A stretch of 64,000 nucleotides of DNA from Chlorobiota bacterium (GCA_016710285.1 JADJXR010000001.1:3908501-3972500); one strand, 5' to 3'; numbered from the stretch's first letter, positions 26,304-35,387 are shown. Numbers and translations: made by a program. Notes: generated from the sequence alone by a model not told the origin.

Positions 26304-27551
26304 ATGAACGCACAGCAACCGAAACAACACCTTGTGATTCTTGGAGCAGGGTTCGGCGCAATCAGCATTGTGAAACGGATTGACCTGCGCCACCACCGCA
26401 TCACCATCATCAGCCCGCGCAACCACTTCCTGTTCACCCCCCTTCTCCCCAGCACCACCGCCGGAAAGATTGAGTTCCGAAGCATCATCGAGCCAGTGCG
26501 CCGCACCCGAAAAGGGATTGAGTTTGTGCAGGCCGAAGCAATCGGGCTTGACACCGAACTGCGCACCCTGCGCTGCCGCACCGTGGATAAAACCGCCGAA
26601 TTCTCCATCACTTACGACCAACTGGTGATCTCCGTGGGGGCATGGAACAACACCTACGGAATCCCCGGGGTGAAAGAACACGCCATGTTCCTGAAGGAGC
26701 TTACCGATGCCCGCAACATCCGCGAGCGGGTGACCTGGTGCCTGGAACGTGCCGACGTTCCAGGCATCACCCCGGAAGAACGCCGCCGGCTGCTCCACTT
26801 TGTGGTGGTTGGCGGCGGACCCACGGGGGTGGAATTCGCCGCAGAGTTGGGCGACCTTTTTGATGAAGAGCTTGGCCGATTGTACCCGCATCTTAAAGGC
26901 CAGGTGACGATCACGTTGGTTGAGGGAGGGAAATCGCTGCTGAACTCCTTTGACCAAGGCCTGCGCGATTACACCGCACGACGCTTCCAAAACGAAGGGA
27001 TTGAAGTCCGATTCCAGGCAAAAGTGAAGCAGGTGGAAGCCGGGCGATTGATCCTTGAAGACGGCACAACGATTGAGGCCGAGGTGATTGTCTGGTCCAC
27101 GGGGTTTGCGCCGGCTGGGTTCGTGCAGAATCTGCCGTTCGCAAAGGAGCGCACGGGGCGGATTCTTACCGATGAATTTCTGCGCATCCCAAGCCGCGCG
27201 GGGGTGTATGCAATCGGCGATTGCGCCACGCCAGCGGCCGCGTCGCTTCCGCAAACCGCCCAAGTGGCGATGCAGCAAGGGAAATATCTTGCCACTGCGC
27301 TGAACCGTTCGGCGCGTGGGAAAACGGTGCGGGAATTTGCCTTCAACAACCTGGGAATGCTGGCCTACATTGGCGACAACCGTGCCCTTGCCGACATCCC
27401 CAAAGCCAAACTGCGGTGGCGCGGGATTGCAACGTACATCTTCTGGCGTTCGGCCTACATCACGCGCTTGGTCAGCCTAAAAAACAAAGTGCTGGTGCTG
27501 TTCGATTGGTTCAAAGCCTGGGTGTTCGGAAGGGATTTGAGCCGGTTTTAG
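26304..27551 (+). CDS. Type II NADH dehydrogenase (NDH-2)
   Basis: NDH-2 passes electrons from NADH to quinone without pumping protons and attaches to the cytoplasmic face of the inner membrane. The 415 residues start MNAQQPKQHLVILGAGFGA, with the FAD-binding GxGxxG. The second dinucleotide fold is VVGGGPTGVEFAAEL near 171. The quinone-linked family signature is visible as GVYAIGDCA near 307, and AQVAMQQGKYLA near 321 is also typical. NHFLFTPLLP near residue 43 is characteristic. It stands alone, divergent from the GH2-like gene. An alternative respiratory entry to the partly present complex I genes at 40-43 kb is thus available to the cell. Confidence 0.93.
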   Translation: MNAQQPKQHLVILGAGFGAISIVKRIDLRHHRITIISPRNHFLFTPLLPSTTAGKIEFRSIIEPVRRTRKGIEFVQAEAIGLDTELRTLRCRTVDKTAEFSITYDQLVISVGAWNNTYGIPGVKEHAMFLKELTDARNIRERVTWCLERADVPGITPEERRRLLHFVVVGGGPTGVEFAAELGDLFDEELGRLYPHLKGQVTITLVEGGKSLLNSFDQGLRDYTARRFQNEGIEVRFQAKVKQVEAGRLILEDGTTIEAEVIVWSTGFAPAGFVQNLPFAKERTGRILTDEFLRIPSRAGVYAIGDCATPAAASLPQTAQVAMQQGKYLATALNRSARGKTVREFAFNNLGMLAYIGDNRALADIPKAKLRWRGIATYIFWRSAYITRLVSLKNKVLVLFDWFKAWVFGRDLSRF

Positions 27552-27561
27552 AAGGGCCGCT

Positions 27562-27679
27562 ACCCGTATCACTCGGTCCCGACTTTTCTCGGAGCCGAGT
27601 GATACGGGTAGCCGAAGGTACGGGTAGCCGTCCCGACCTCCGTCGGGATTGATAAAAGGTCTTTAGCCTTCGGCGTCCC
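27562..27679. repeat. REP/BIME-like repeat, copy with long hairpin
   Basis: A 15-bp perfect stem (ACCCGTATCACTCGG with its complement, 27562-27609) is followed by the two modules GACCTCCGTCGG and AAGGTCTTTAGCCTT. It lies just after the NDH-2 stop and may also end its transcript. Confidence 0.75.
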
Positions 27680-27715
27680 TCTTCCCTGCCTCGGCCTCTG
27701 TGCGCGGCCTTGCGG

Positions 27716-27899
27716 GCGGCTCCCCCTCTTGGGAGGGGGCGGGGGGTGGGTTGGGGAGACCTCCGCACCAAACCACCATTTCCAAATCAACAGGATCAGC
27801 AGGCTTCGGTGACCAACGGGAAACGGCGCGTGTTCGATCGTTTCCCCGAACCCACCCCGCCCTATCGGGCACCCCTCCGTTGGAGGGGAACGCTTCGGG
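27716..27899 (+). repeat. 185-bp interspersed repeat, copy A (diverged)
   Basis: The element starts with the palindrome CCCCCTCTTGGGAGGGGG and ends with CCCCTCCGTTGGAGGGG. In the interior, CAGGATCAGCAGGCTTCGGT and CGAACCCACCCCGCC match the two copies near 46.5 and 48 kb, which are inverted relative to this one; the rest has diverged. No reading frame in it looks coding. Confidence 0.75.
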
Positions 27900-27941
27900 A
27901 GTGTTCGCGGGGAATGTGGGAGTCCAAGTAGCAGGTTCAAT

Positions 27942-28066
27942 CAAAAACCAGAAACGCAAGAAGCATCCACTTCTTGCGTTTCTGTTTTTGAGAAAGGCTT
28001 CCCCTTGCTACGCTGCTTCCAGCCCTGGTTTCAGCTTGGCTTGCTTCCGTTGCTGGCGGCGTGCTT
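27942..28066 (+). repeat. 125-bp direct repeat, left copy (duplicate of efflux gene 3' end)
   Basis: This copy matches 28787-28911 at 124 of 125 positions (A at 27991 versus C at 28836). The right copy holds the last 59 bases of the RND gene and its terminator. The left copy therefore carries an orphan gene end and terminator. The 720 bases between the copies are AT-rich. Confidence 0.93.
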
Positions 28067-28185
28067 ATAAAAAAAGCAATTATGAAGAATCGTTATTTCA
28101 AAAGCAAAAGATATTTTGCTGCCTGAAAAAAGTACTCCTTTGCATAAAGGAGTGCATCTTACCAACTCATTTTGGAGGAACAGTC

Positions 28186-28770
28186 ATGTTAAAGGCAAAA
28201 TCGTTCGTTGTGGCAGCAATTATTGCTCTAGCAGTAGGTATTCCGAACACAGTATTTGCTGCCTTGAAGCCATTAGCTCCATTAATGGTACTAGGCCCTG
28301 AGTGCCCGCCAAGCAGTAAGCTAAAAAATGGCTTTATGCTGTTTATTGATTCAAATGGAGACGGCAACTATGACTATGTGGTGAATGGTACGTGTGATGG
28401 CCGTGTACGCGGGGCTGTTTGGGATGGGTCAGTATCGGCTCCGCCTGATCGGGAATGGGGGATTCCAGGAAGTGGTCCATTTCGCGCTGAGGTAACATCT
28501 TCGCAGTGCAGCAATGAACGCTATTCATGGGAATTATCCTTTATAAACACCATTACTGGAGAAAGCAGTTGTAGTATTTCAAGCGATTGCTCTGGCGTAA
28601 TAAGCAGCACGTGCGAGACACCATCCATGATTGACTCGCAAAATAATGACGGGTCAATTCTCCATTACTTTTTTAATTCTTCAACAAAAGCAATAGGCAT
28701 TGTTGGGAATTCTTCTACCGCTCAGCCATCATCCGAAAAAAACAGCACTATAGCACCAAGAGTTGAATAA
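28186..28770 (+). CDS. Secreted protein of unknown function inside the repeat-bounded insert
   Basis: The 194-residue product starts MLKAKSFVVAAIIALAVGIP, a signal peptide with cleavage after VFA near residue 25. GGAGG at 28174-28178 gives a strong ribosome-binding site seven bases before the ATG. The mature part includes FIDSNGDGNYDYVV, which resembles a calcium-binding DxNxDGxxD loop, and eight or so cysteines. There is no known domain. AT content is higher than in the neighbours. Two small hairpins precede the gene: GCAAAA/TTTTGC at 28104-28119 and ACTCCTTT/AAAGGAGT at 28134-28153. The open frame runs back to 27700 through repeats, but that part is not the gene. It is the only gene between the 125-bp direct repeats. 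Confidence 0.75.
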   Translation: MLKAKSFVVAAIIALAVGIPNTVFAALKPLAPLMVLGPECPPSSKLKNGFMLFIDSNGDGNYDYVVNGTCDGRVRGAVWDGSVSAPPDREWGIPGSGPFRAEVTSSQCSNERYSWELSFINTITGESSCSISSDCSGVISSTCETPSMIDSQNNDGSILHYFFNSSTKAIGIVGNSSTAQPSSEKNSTIAPRVE

Positions 28771-28786
28771 CTCGACTCTTAGCCGC

Positions 28787-28911
28787 CAAAAACCAGAAAC
28801 GCAAGAAGCATCCACTTCTTGCGTTTCTGTTTTTGCGAAAGGCTTCCCCTTGCTACGCTGCTTCCAGCCCTGGTTTCAGCTTGGCTTGCTTCCGTTGCTG
28901 GCGGCGTGCTT
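28787..28911 (-). repeat. 125-bp direct repeat, right copy (3' end of the RND gene plus terminator)
   Basis: This is the original-looking copy because its last 59 bases are in frame as the C-terminus of the RND pump gene. The same sequence stands at 27942-28066 without the rest of the gene. Confidence 0.93.
28788..28838 (-). terminator. Rho-independent terminator of the efflux operon
   Basis: AGAAACGCAAGAAG pairs perfectly with CTTCTTGCGTTTCT around a six-base loop. Runs of A on one side and T on the other allow use in both directions. It follows the RND stop by 15 bases. Confidence 0.92.
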
Positions 28912-31900
28912 TGCGGGCGCGCAGCCGGCTTTGGATTCCCGCAAACCCCCAGTAGATCACCGGAACCACAATCAGCGTCAGGAACATCGAGCTGGTAAGG
29001 CCGCCAACCAGTGCCCACGCCAACCCCGATTTCCACTCGGCACCGGCAGCGGTGGAGAGTGCGATCGGGAGCATACCGAAGATCATCGTCAGCGTGGTCA
29101 TCAGGATTGGGCGAAGCCGCTCCTTCCCTGCTTCCATCAATGCTTCCTTGATGCTCTTCCCTTCCTCGCGGGCTTTGTTGGTGAAGTCAACAAGCAGGAT
29201 TGCGTTCTTCCCAACAAGGCCAATCAACATGATGATTCCAAGCATCGAGAAGATGCTCATGCTTCGCCCCGACAACGCCAGTGCCCAGAACGCTCCGATC
29301 AGTGCCAACGGAATCGAGAAGAGCACCACGAACGGATAGAGGTAGGAGTTGTAGAGCGCGACCATAATCAGGTACATGAACAAGATGCCAACCATGAAGG
29401 CGATCCCCATGTTCCCGAAGGAGTCTTGCTGGTTACGCAAGTCGCCATCGTAGCTAAGGGTGACGCCGGTTGGGAAGGGGTAGTTGGCAATGGCCTTCTG
29501 GAACTCCGCTCCGATGGTTCCCGATGGCCGCCCTGCCACCTGCGCGAAGATCGTCACCGCGCTGTTGCGGTCCTTCCGTTGCAGCTTCGTTGGGCCGGTT
29601 GATTGCTCAACTTCGGCAAATTGCTTCAGCATCACTTGCTCGCCACGGCGGTTCACAAAAGTGATGTTCTCCACATCGCTGGTGCGTGCGCGGTCGAACT
29701 CATCAAGGCGGATGTTGATGTCGAACTCATCGGTTCCCACACGGAAGCGTGCATCGTTATCGCCATTGAGCGCAACCCGCAACGCCCCGCCAACTTCGGC
29801 AATCGTCAGGCCAAGCGCGGCCATTTTCTCGCGATCAATCTTCACCTGCGTTTCCGGCTTCCCTTCCTCCACCGACAAACGAACGTCGGCGGTTCCAGAA
29901 ATCTTCCGCAGCACGTTGGCCATATGGTGGGCTGTGGCGGTGACGCTATCAAGGTTTTGGCCGGAGATAATGATCTGGATTGGTGTCTGGTTGGCAGTAC
30001 CGAAGATACCAATCGGGTTCACGCGGACTTTCACCCCCGGGATGGAAAGTGCGTAGGCCTTAATCGCCTCGCCAACCTCATCGGTGCTTCTGGTTCGTTC
30101 CATTTTTGGAACCAAGGCAACGTTGATCTCCGATGAATTATTCGACGACTGCCCCAGCAATCCTTCGCTGGAAACGCCAACGTTGCTGTACGCAGTTTTC
30201 ACCTCGGGCATTGCCATGATGAATCGTTCCACCTGCATGGTGGTTTGGTTGGTTGCATCCAGCGAATTGCCCGGCGGAGTCTCCACCGTTACCGTGAACT
30301 CACCGCGGTCGGATTGCGTGATGAACTCGAACCCAAGGAACCCACCAGCACCAAGCCCCATCACCGAAAACAACAGGAGCACAACGATTCCTAACACCGC
30401 CAACCCATGCCAGACTTTGGCGATGGACCACGCAAGAACCCGCGAGTACCAATCGCGGAACCGCTCGTACAGGGCCTCGAACAACAGCCCGAACCGCCCC
30501 ATCAGCGTCCCTTTCGTCAGATGCTGCACCTTGCTGATACGGCTTGCCAGCACCGGGGTGACGGTGAACGAGACGAACAAGCTCATCAACGTTGCGGCCA
30601 CCACCACGATTGCAAACTCGCGCATGATGTTCCCGATAAGCCCCGACAGGAGCGACAGCGGAAGGAACACCACAACGTCAACAAGGGTGATGGAAAGCGC
30701 GGTGAAGCCGATCTCGTTTCGCCCGTTCAAGGCTGCGGTTCGGCTATCCTGCCCCATTTCAAGGTGGCGATAGATATTCTCCAACACCACAATCGAATCG
30801 TCCACCAGGATACCCACCACCAACGACAAGCCAAGCAGGGTCATCAGATTCAAGCTGAACCCAAACGCCCACATCACAATGAAGGTGGCAACAAACGATG
30901 CCGGAATCGCCACCAACACGATGAAGGAGTTGCGAATGCTGTGCAAGAAGACAAGCATCACCACCGCAACAAGAAGGATGGCCAACATCAGGTCGAACTC
31001 GACGGCATTGGCGGCATCAATCGTGAAGGTGGAACCGTCCTGGGCAATCAGGAAGTTCACCCCCATGGCTTTGTAGTCGTGCTGGATTGCCGCAAGCTCC
31101 TTGCGCACGTGCTTACTGACCTCCACGGCATTGGCATCAATCTGCTTTTGGATCAGCACGCCGATGCTGGTTTTTCCGTTCAATCGGCTGATGGTGGTGG
31201 CTTCCTTGGTGCCGTCGGCAACCTCGGCAATGTCACCAAGTTTGATGTCGCCACCGGAGCGCGAACGGCCAACAATCAGCTCGCGAATTTCTTCAATCGA
31301 GCCAAACTTCCCCGCCACCCGAACAACATACTGGCCGTCGGTGTCCTCAATTTTTCCGGTTGGGAAATCAAGGTTTCCGGCCTTAATCGCTTGCGTGACC
31401 TGCATGATGGAAAGGCCGTAGGTCTGCAGTTTATCGGCATCAACATTTATTTGGATTTCACGTTCCTCGCCACCAACCAGAGTGATCTGGCCAACGCCAG
31501 CAACTTTCGACAACCGCGGCTTAATCCGCTCCTTCATCTCTTGGTAGAACTCCCGCTCCGGCATGGTGCTGGTTGCGCTCATGCGAAGTATCGGGATTTC
31601 ATCCAAGGCGAATTTGCTTAGCACCGGAGCTTTTACGTCGTCAGGGAATCGCGCAACAATCTCGTTGACCTTCCGCTGTGCATCCTGCAAAGCAAAGTTG
31701 ACATCGGCGGTTTGGTCGAACTCAATCGTGATGATCGAAACCCCCTCAAGCGAGGTGGTCCGGACCGATTTGATTTTATCAAGCCCGCTGATGGCATCCT
31801 CGACCGGTTTGCTTACTGCGGTCTCCACCTCGCTTGGTGCCGCCCCCGGATAGACCGTGGTGATGGTCACAAACGGGTTGGACATTTTGGGAAGTAGCTC

Positions 31901-32002
31901 GTACTTCAGCTGGGCGAAACTGAGCAAGCCCAGCACCCCAAGCACTGTAAAGATCACCACCACGAAGGTGGGCCGTTTTATTGCAAGTTCTGTTAGTGTC
32001 AT
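28853..32002 (-). CDS. RND efflux transporter permease (HAE1/AcrB-like)
   Basis: This 1049-residue inner-membrane pump captures drugs or other amphiphiles and exports them through an adaptor and an outer-membrane duct, driven by protons. It shows the two-fold repeat of the family: an N-terminal helix (PTFVVVIFTVLGVLGL), a large periplasmic loop, a bundle of helices, and the same again. The proton relay is present as GILVDDSIVVLENI near residue 400 (two adjacent Asp) and GLVGKNAILLVDF near 935 (Lys). That combination points to the HAE1 type rather than a metal pump. Downstream is the terminator, and the gene is last in tetR-tolC-MFP-RND order. The mRNA leader has a GA repeat before the start. 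Confidence 0.96.
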   Translation of the reverse strand: MTLTELAIKRPTFVVVIFTVLGVLGLLSFAQLKYELLPKMSNPFVTITTVYPGAAPSEVETAVSKPVEDAISGLDKIKSVRTTSLEGVSIITIEFDQTADVNFALQDAQRKVNEIVARFPDDVKAPVLSKFALDEIPILRMSATSTMPEREFYQEMKERIKPRLSKVAGVGQITLVGGEEREIQINVDADKLQTYGLSIMQVTQAIKAGNLDFPTGKIEDTDGQYVVRVAGKFGSIEEIRELIVGRSRSGGDIKLGDIAEVADGTKEATTISRLNGKTSIGVLIQKQIDANAVEVSKHVRKELAAIQHDYKAMGVNFLIAQDGSTFTIDAANAVEFDLMLAILLVAVVMLVFLHSIRNSFIVLVAIPASFVATFIVMWAFGFSLNLMTLLGLSLVVGILVDDSIVVLENIYRHLEMGQDSRTAALNGRNEIGFTALSITLVDVVVFLPLSLLSGLIGNIMREFAIVVVAATLMSLFVSFTVTPVLASRISKVQHLTKGTLMGRFGLLFEALYERFRDWYSRVLAWSIAKVWHGLAVLGIVVLLLFSVMGLGAGGFLGFEFITQSDRGEFTVTVETPPGNSLDATNQTTMQVERFIMAMPEVKTAYSNVGVSSEGLLGQSSNNSSEINVALVPKMERTRSTDEVGEAIKAYALSIPGVKVRVNPIGIFGTANQTPIQIIISGQNLDSVTATAHHMANVLRKISGTADVRLSVEEGKPETQVKIDREKMAALGLTIAEVGGALRVALNGDNDARFRVGTDEFDINIRLDEFDRARTSDVENITFVNRRGEQVMLKQFAEVEQSTGPTKLQRKDRNSAVTIFAQVAGRPSGTIGAEFQKAIANYPFPTGVTLSYDGDLRNQQDSFGNMGIAFMVGILFMYLIMVALYNSYLYPFVVLFSIPLALIGAFWALALSGRSMSIFSMLGIIMLIGLVGKNAILLVDFTNKAREEGKSIKEALMEAGKERLRPILMTTLTMIFGMLPIALSTAAGAEWKSGLAWALVGGLTSSMFLTLIVVPVIYWGFAGIQSRLRARKARRQQRKQAKLKPGLEAA

Positions 32003-32004
32003 GT

Positions 32005-32016
32005 TCTCTCTCTCTC
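32005..32016 (-). promoter_or_regulatory. (GA)6 ribosome-binding tract before the RND gene
   Basis: The message reads AAAGGAGAGAGAGAGAA just before the ATG at 32002. The dinucleotide run is part of the Shine-Dalgarno sequence. Similar tracts precede the next two genes of the operon. Confidence 0.6.
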
Positions 32017-32043
32017 CTTTCGTTGTGGGGATTGGTGGGGAGA

Positions 32044-33105
32044 TTATTTCATCACTTCCACCTGCATCGAATCGCGCAGGTTGTTTTGCCCGGTGCTGAC
32101 CACTTGCTCCCCTTCTTTCAATCCCGACAGCACCTCAACATTGGTTCCGATTTCTTCACCCAGGACAACATTGCGTAGGCGGACGGTGGTGCCATTGACC
32201 ACATAGACTTGGGCGTTCTTCACACTGCCAATCACCGCTGCACGTGGGATTACCATGCTGGTCCGTTTTGGAAGCGAGGTGAAGCTGGCGCGGCCAAACA
32301 TCCCGGCTTTCAGCGGGTGGGTGCGGTTGTTCGGGATGGTGATTTCCACCGGATAGGTGTGGGCCTCATCCGCCTTGCCGATAATCGCTTTGATTCGCCC
32401 TTCCAACGTTACTCCGGGATAGACTTCGGTAGTGATCTCCACGGGGTCCCCAACCTTCAGGCTGAAGACATCTTTCTCCGGCACGTTGATCCGCAATTTT
32501 AAGTTGGCAAGGTCAACAATGGTCCCAAGCACTTGGCCAGGTTGCACCATCGAGCCGACCTCCACCATTTTGGCGGTGACAGTGCCGGAAATCGGCGCGC
32601 TGATGCGGGCATCGCGAACCTGGCGTTCGGCAGCGGCCACTTGGGTTTCGGCAAGCTGCACGGCCCACTTGGCGTTGTCCAGCGTTTGGTCCGGTAGGGC
32701 GTTTTCTACTTGGACCATCTGCACACGCTCGTACTCCTTCTTTGCTTTCTCCAAGCTGATTTTGGCTTGCTCCAGCGCGGTCCGCTTCAGCTCGTCATCA
32801 ATGGTGATAAGAAGGCTACCGGCGCCTTTGGCCTGCCCAAGTTCCATGTTCACCGAACGGACCCGCCCCATAATCTCGCTGGCGATATTGACTTCGCGGC
32901 TGGCGATCATGGTCCCGACTAGCGACAGGTCGCTTGATAGTTCTTGGGAACCGACGGTTGCCACCGCAACGGCAAACGGCTTTACGGTGACGCTTTTTGC
33001 TTTGGCTTCGCTTTGGGCCTTGTTGCTCATCAGCAGCGAGTAGCCGCCATAGCCCAACAGGCTAATAATTAGCGATGTCACGACGATAGTGATGACTCGT
33101 TTCAT
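32044..33105 (-). CDS. RND efflux periplasmic adaptor (membrane fusion protein)
   Basis: The adaptor links the pump to the outer-membrane duct. It has 353 residues, an N-terminal membrane anchor (ITIVVTSLIISLLGYGGYSL), a coiled-coil hairpin (about 115-165), and lipoyl/beta-barrel parts: GRVRSVNMELGQAKGAG near 80, ARISAPISGTVTAKMVEVGS near 167, and LKAGMFGRASF near 270. The anchor has no lipobox cysteine. The gene lies 84 bases after tolC and 41 before the RND gene. Confidence 0.95.
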   Translation of the reverse strand: MKRVITIVVTSLIISLLGYGGYSLLMSNKAQSEAKAKSVTVKPFAVAVATVGSQELSSDLSLVGTMIASREVNIASEIMGRVRSVNMELGQAKGAGSLLITIDDELKRTALEQAKISLEKAKKEYERVQMVQVENALPDQTLDNAKWAVQLAETQVAAAERQVRDARISAPISGTVTAKMVEVGSMVQPGQVLGTIVDLANLKLRINVPEKDVFSLKVGDPVEITTEVYPGVTLEGRIKAIIGKADEAHTYPVEITIPNNRTHPLKAGMFGRASFTSLPKRTSMVIPRAAVIGSVKNAQVYVVNGTTVRLRNVVLGEEIGTNVEVLSGLKEGEQVVSTGQNNLRDSMQVEVMK

Positions 33106-33113
33106 GGTGTTCT

Positions 33114-33125
33114 TCTCTCTCTCTC
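33114..33125 (-). promoter_or_regulatory. (GA)6 ribosome-binding tract before the adaptor gene
   Basis: The message reads GAGAGAGAGAGAAGAAC upstream of the ATG at 33105. It is the second of three such tracts in the operon. Confidence 0.55.
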
Positions 33126-33189
33126 GGTTGCTGTAAAAACAGTTGATGGGTTATGCTATGGTGCGCCGTTTGGCGTTGTTGGTTGTGCG

Positions 33190-34581
33190 TCAGTTTTGGC
33201 TGTACTTGACGTCGGTTCCGTCGTCGCTGAGTTGGTAGCGTTGCCCAAGGAGTGCTTCCAGTTCGGCAATCGCCACGTTGTAGTCGTTGATGGCCGTCAT
33301 CTGGTTCCACTTGGATTGGGCCATTGCGATGTCGGCATCGTTAATCTGAAGCTGAGTTCCGGTTCCGGCTTTGTAGCTGGCTTGGGCAATTTTGTAGCCT
33401 TTGTCGGCTTGCTCAATCACCCGCTCGGTTGCGGCAATCCGTTGGCGCGCAAAATCAATGCGGCGCAGGACGGTTTCAATCTGGGTCCGAAGCCCGTTGC
33501 GGGCGTTCTCAAGCTGAAGTTTCGATTTCTCCTTCTCCACCCGTGCCTGCTCTTCCTGGGCTTTTGTTTTGCCACCGTTGTACAGGTTCAGGCTCAGGTT
33601 CAAGCCCACGTAAGCCGTTGGCTGGAAGTCCAAATCGCCCAGCTTATCGGCTTGCGCACTGTACTGGTAGGTTCCAAAGAAAGCAACGGTTGGAAGGTAA
33701 TCGCTCCGATGGATGTCAATCAGCTGGCTGTTGACTTCATCGTTCAGTGTCAATGCCTTCAGCTGGGGGTTGTACTCCTCCAACAGCTTCTTGGCTTCCT
33801 CCACTTGCGGCTCAATCCGGCTAAGCGATGCGGGCCGGGCAACCCGTTCGGCAACGTCAATCTGCTCGGTCTCTGGGATTCCCATTGCGAGCTTCAGCCC
33901 GTCCAACGCTTGGTTGAAATTGTCGCGAGCCTGAACAACGGCGGGCTTCTGGTTGGCCACTTGCACCTCGGCACGGATGGCATCGAACTCCGCACGGAGC
34001 CCGGCTTTGTAGAGTGTCTGCGCGTTCTTGAACGTCTCCTCCGAGTTCGCCAACAACTGTTCGCTAACGGCCAGATATTCTTTGGCAAGCATTGCCGCGT
34101 AGTAGGCACGCTTCACGCTCAGGATAACGTCGCTGGCCTTTGCGCGAAGCTGCTGGCGCGAAATCTGCGAATAGACTTTCGCGGTGCTCGGTGCATCGAA
34201 CGCGGCTTGGTTATAGACCACTTGGTTTACGGTGATGTCGGCCTGCAAGCTGTTGTCGGACCCGATCTCAATCGGGCGAACAATGCCATCCTGGCCCGGG
34301 ATGTAGAAGACTGGCTTGGCGATGTTGTAGGTGTATCGCCCGTTCAGCCCCACCGATGGATAGGCGTTGCTGTAAGCCTCATCCACGCGGGCATCGGCGT
34401 TCTCGATCTCCAGCCGCGAAATTTTCAGATCGCGGTTGTTCTGCATGGCGGTGGCAATCGCTTGCTCCATGGTCAGAACCTTCGGCGTTTGGGCAGCGGC
34501 TTCGGCTGCAACGCCAAGCAGCAGAAGCAGTGTGGCAACGGTGCGTTGCATTGCGGTTGTGGTTTGGTGCGCTCTCTTCAT
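33190..34581 (-). CDS. TolC-family outer-membrane efflux protein
   Basis: TolC proteins form the trimeric duct through outer membrane and periplasm. The start at 34581 gives 463 residues; the frame extends to 34623, but the shorter form begins with a proper signal peptide (MKRAHQTTTAMQRTV, hydrophobic core, cleavage after AAAQ). Two tandem OEP repeats are seen: QAIATAMQNNRDLKI near 40 and the matching VEEAKKLLEEYNPQLKALTL near 268, each with long alpha-helical stretches. The protein ends KYSQN. It is the first pump gene after tetR in the operon. Confidence 0.94.
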   Translation of the reverse strand: MKRAHQTTTAMQRTVATLLLLLGVAAEAAAQTPKVLTMEQAIATAMQNNRDLKISRLEIENADARVDEAYSNAYPSVGLNGRYTYNIAKPVFYIPGQDGIVRPIEIGSDNSLQADITVNQVVYNQAAFDAPSTAKVYSQISRQQLRAKASDVILSVKRAYYAAMLAKEYLAVSEQLLANSEETFKNAQTLYKAGLRAEFDAIRAEVQVANQKPAVVQARDNFNQALDGLKLAMGIPETEQIDVAERVARPASLSRIEPQVEEAKKLLEEYNPQLKALTLNDEVNSQLIDIHRSDYLPTVAFFGTYQYSAQADKLGDLDFQPTAYVGLNLSLNLYNGGKTKAQEEQARVEKEKSKLQLENARNGLRTQIETVLRRIDFARQRIAATERVIEQADKGYKIAQASYKAGTGTQLQINDADIAMAQSKWNQMTAINDYNVAIAELEALLGQRYQLSDDGTDVKYSQN

Positions 34582-34583
34582 TG

Positions 34584-34597
34584 CTCTCTCTCTCTCT
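34584..34597 (-). promoter_or_regulatory. (GA)7 ribosome-binding tract before tolC
   Basis: The message reads AAAGAGAGAGAGAGAGC and then AATG. It is the third GA tract of the operon and stands at the shortest distance from its start codon. Confidence 0.55.
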
Positions 34598-34647
34598 TTC
34601 TGGCTTTGTGGCCTATCTGGCAAATGTGATGATCGTGAGGTTGCGGG

Positions 34648-35343
34648 CTACTGGGTGTTGATGCCACGGAAATAGATGGTGAGGATCAGCTTCGAGGCGG
34701 CCTCAATCTCGGCATCAACATCCTTGGTGAACAGGGTGTCGAACAAGGCGTTCAGGTCCAGCTGGTCGGTGGTTGGGTTTACGGCTGAATGCCCACAGAT
34801 TCTGCTGTACACCCGGCTGTTGAACTGCCCAAGCAGAAGGCTAACCAAGATTGCCGCAAGCTCCATCGGCTTTGCAAACTCAATCACCTTCCCCCTTTTC
34901 TGTTCGGCGGCGACCGCTTCGGAGAGGATGGTGAGAAGTTGCGGCATCAACTGCATCAGTGGGTTTCGCTCCTGCAAGTGGTGCGATTCCCGCATCATCA
35001 GGTACAGGCTTTCCGGATTGCGGAAAAAGTATTCCAACTGCCCCCGCACAAACCGCTCGATTTGCTGGTTGAACGAACCGCCAGCCCGAAACGATTCGTC
35101 GGCAATGCGGACGATCTGTTGGAAAGCGTCATCCAACACGCTGTGGAACAAGGCTTCCTTGTTGGTGAAGTAGTTGTAGAGCGTCCCTTTTCCGAACTCG
35201 GCACGCTCGGCAACATCCTCCAGTTTGGCCGCGCCAAAACCTTTGCGGGCAAACACCGCGCGGGCAGCTTGCAGGATGTCCTGCCGCCTCATCATCCGCT
35301 CACGTTCTCGGCGGGGAATCCGCCGTTGTTCATCATGGTCCAT
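34648..35343 (-). CDS. TetR/AcrR family regulator of the efflux operon
   Basis: The 231-residue protein has the TetR helix-turn-helix at about 20-65 (ILQAARAVFARKGFGAAKL and FGKGTLYNYFTNKEALF) and a longer ligand-binding helical domain. TetR proteins repress until a ligand binds. It is the first gene of the tetR-tolC-MFP-RND group, 66 bases before tolC. A perfect 26-bp palindrome lies 45 bases upstream of its start, in the gap to the divergent outer-membrane gene, so autoregulation and control of both directions are likely. Confidence 0.93.
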   Translation of the reverse strand: MDHDEQRRIPRRERERMMRRQDILQAARAVFARKGFGAAKLEDVAERAEFGKGTLYNYFTNKEALFHSVLDDAFQQIVRIADESFRAGGSFNQQIERFVRGQLEYFFRNPESLYLMMRESHHLQERNPLMQLMPQLLTILSEAVAAEQKRGKVIEFAKPMELAAILVSLLLGQFNSRVYSRICGHSAVNPTTDQLDLNALFDTLFTKDVDAEIEAASKLILTIYFRGINTQ

Positions 35344-35387
35344 CGTTACCGTCAGTGTGATTCAATAGCTATCGAAACTTGAGATTC

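Noticed and set aside
27700..28185. Upstream extension of the gene at 28186
   Set aside because: The extension runs through the interspersed repeat and the left 125-bp repeat. The ATG at 28186 has a signal peptide and GGAGG ribosome-binding site.
33196..34629. Open frame of 477 codons antisense to tolC
   Set aside because: It is a shadow of the TolC gene with no domain.
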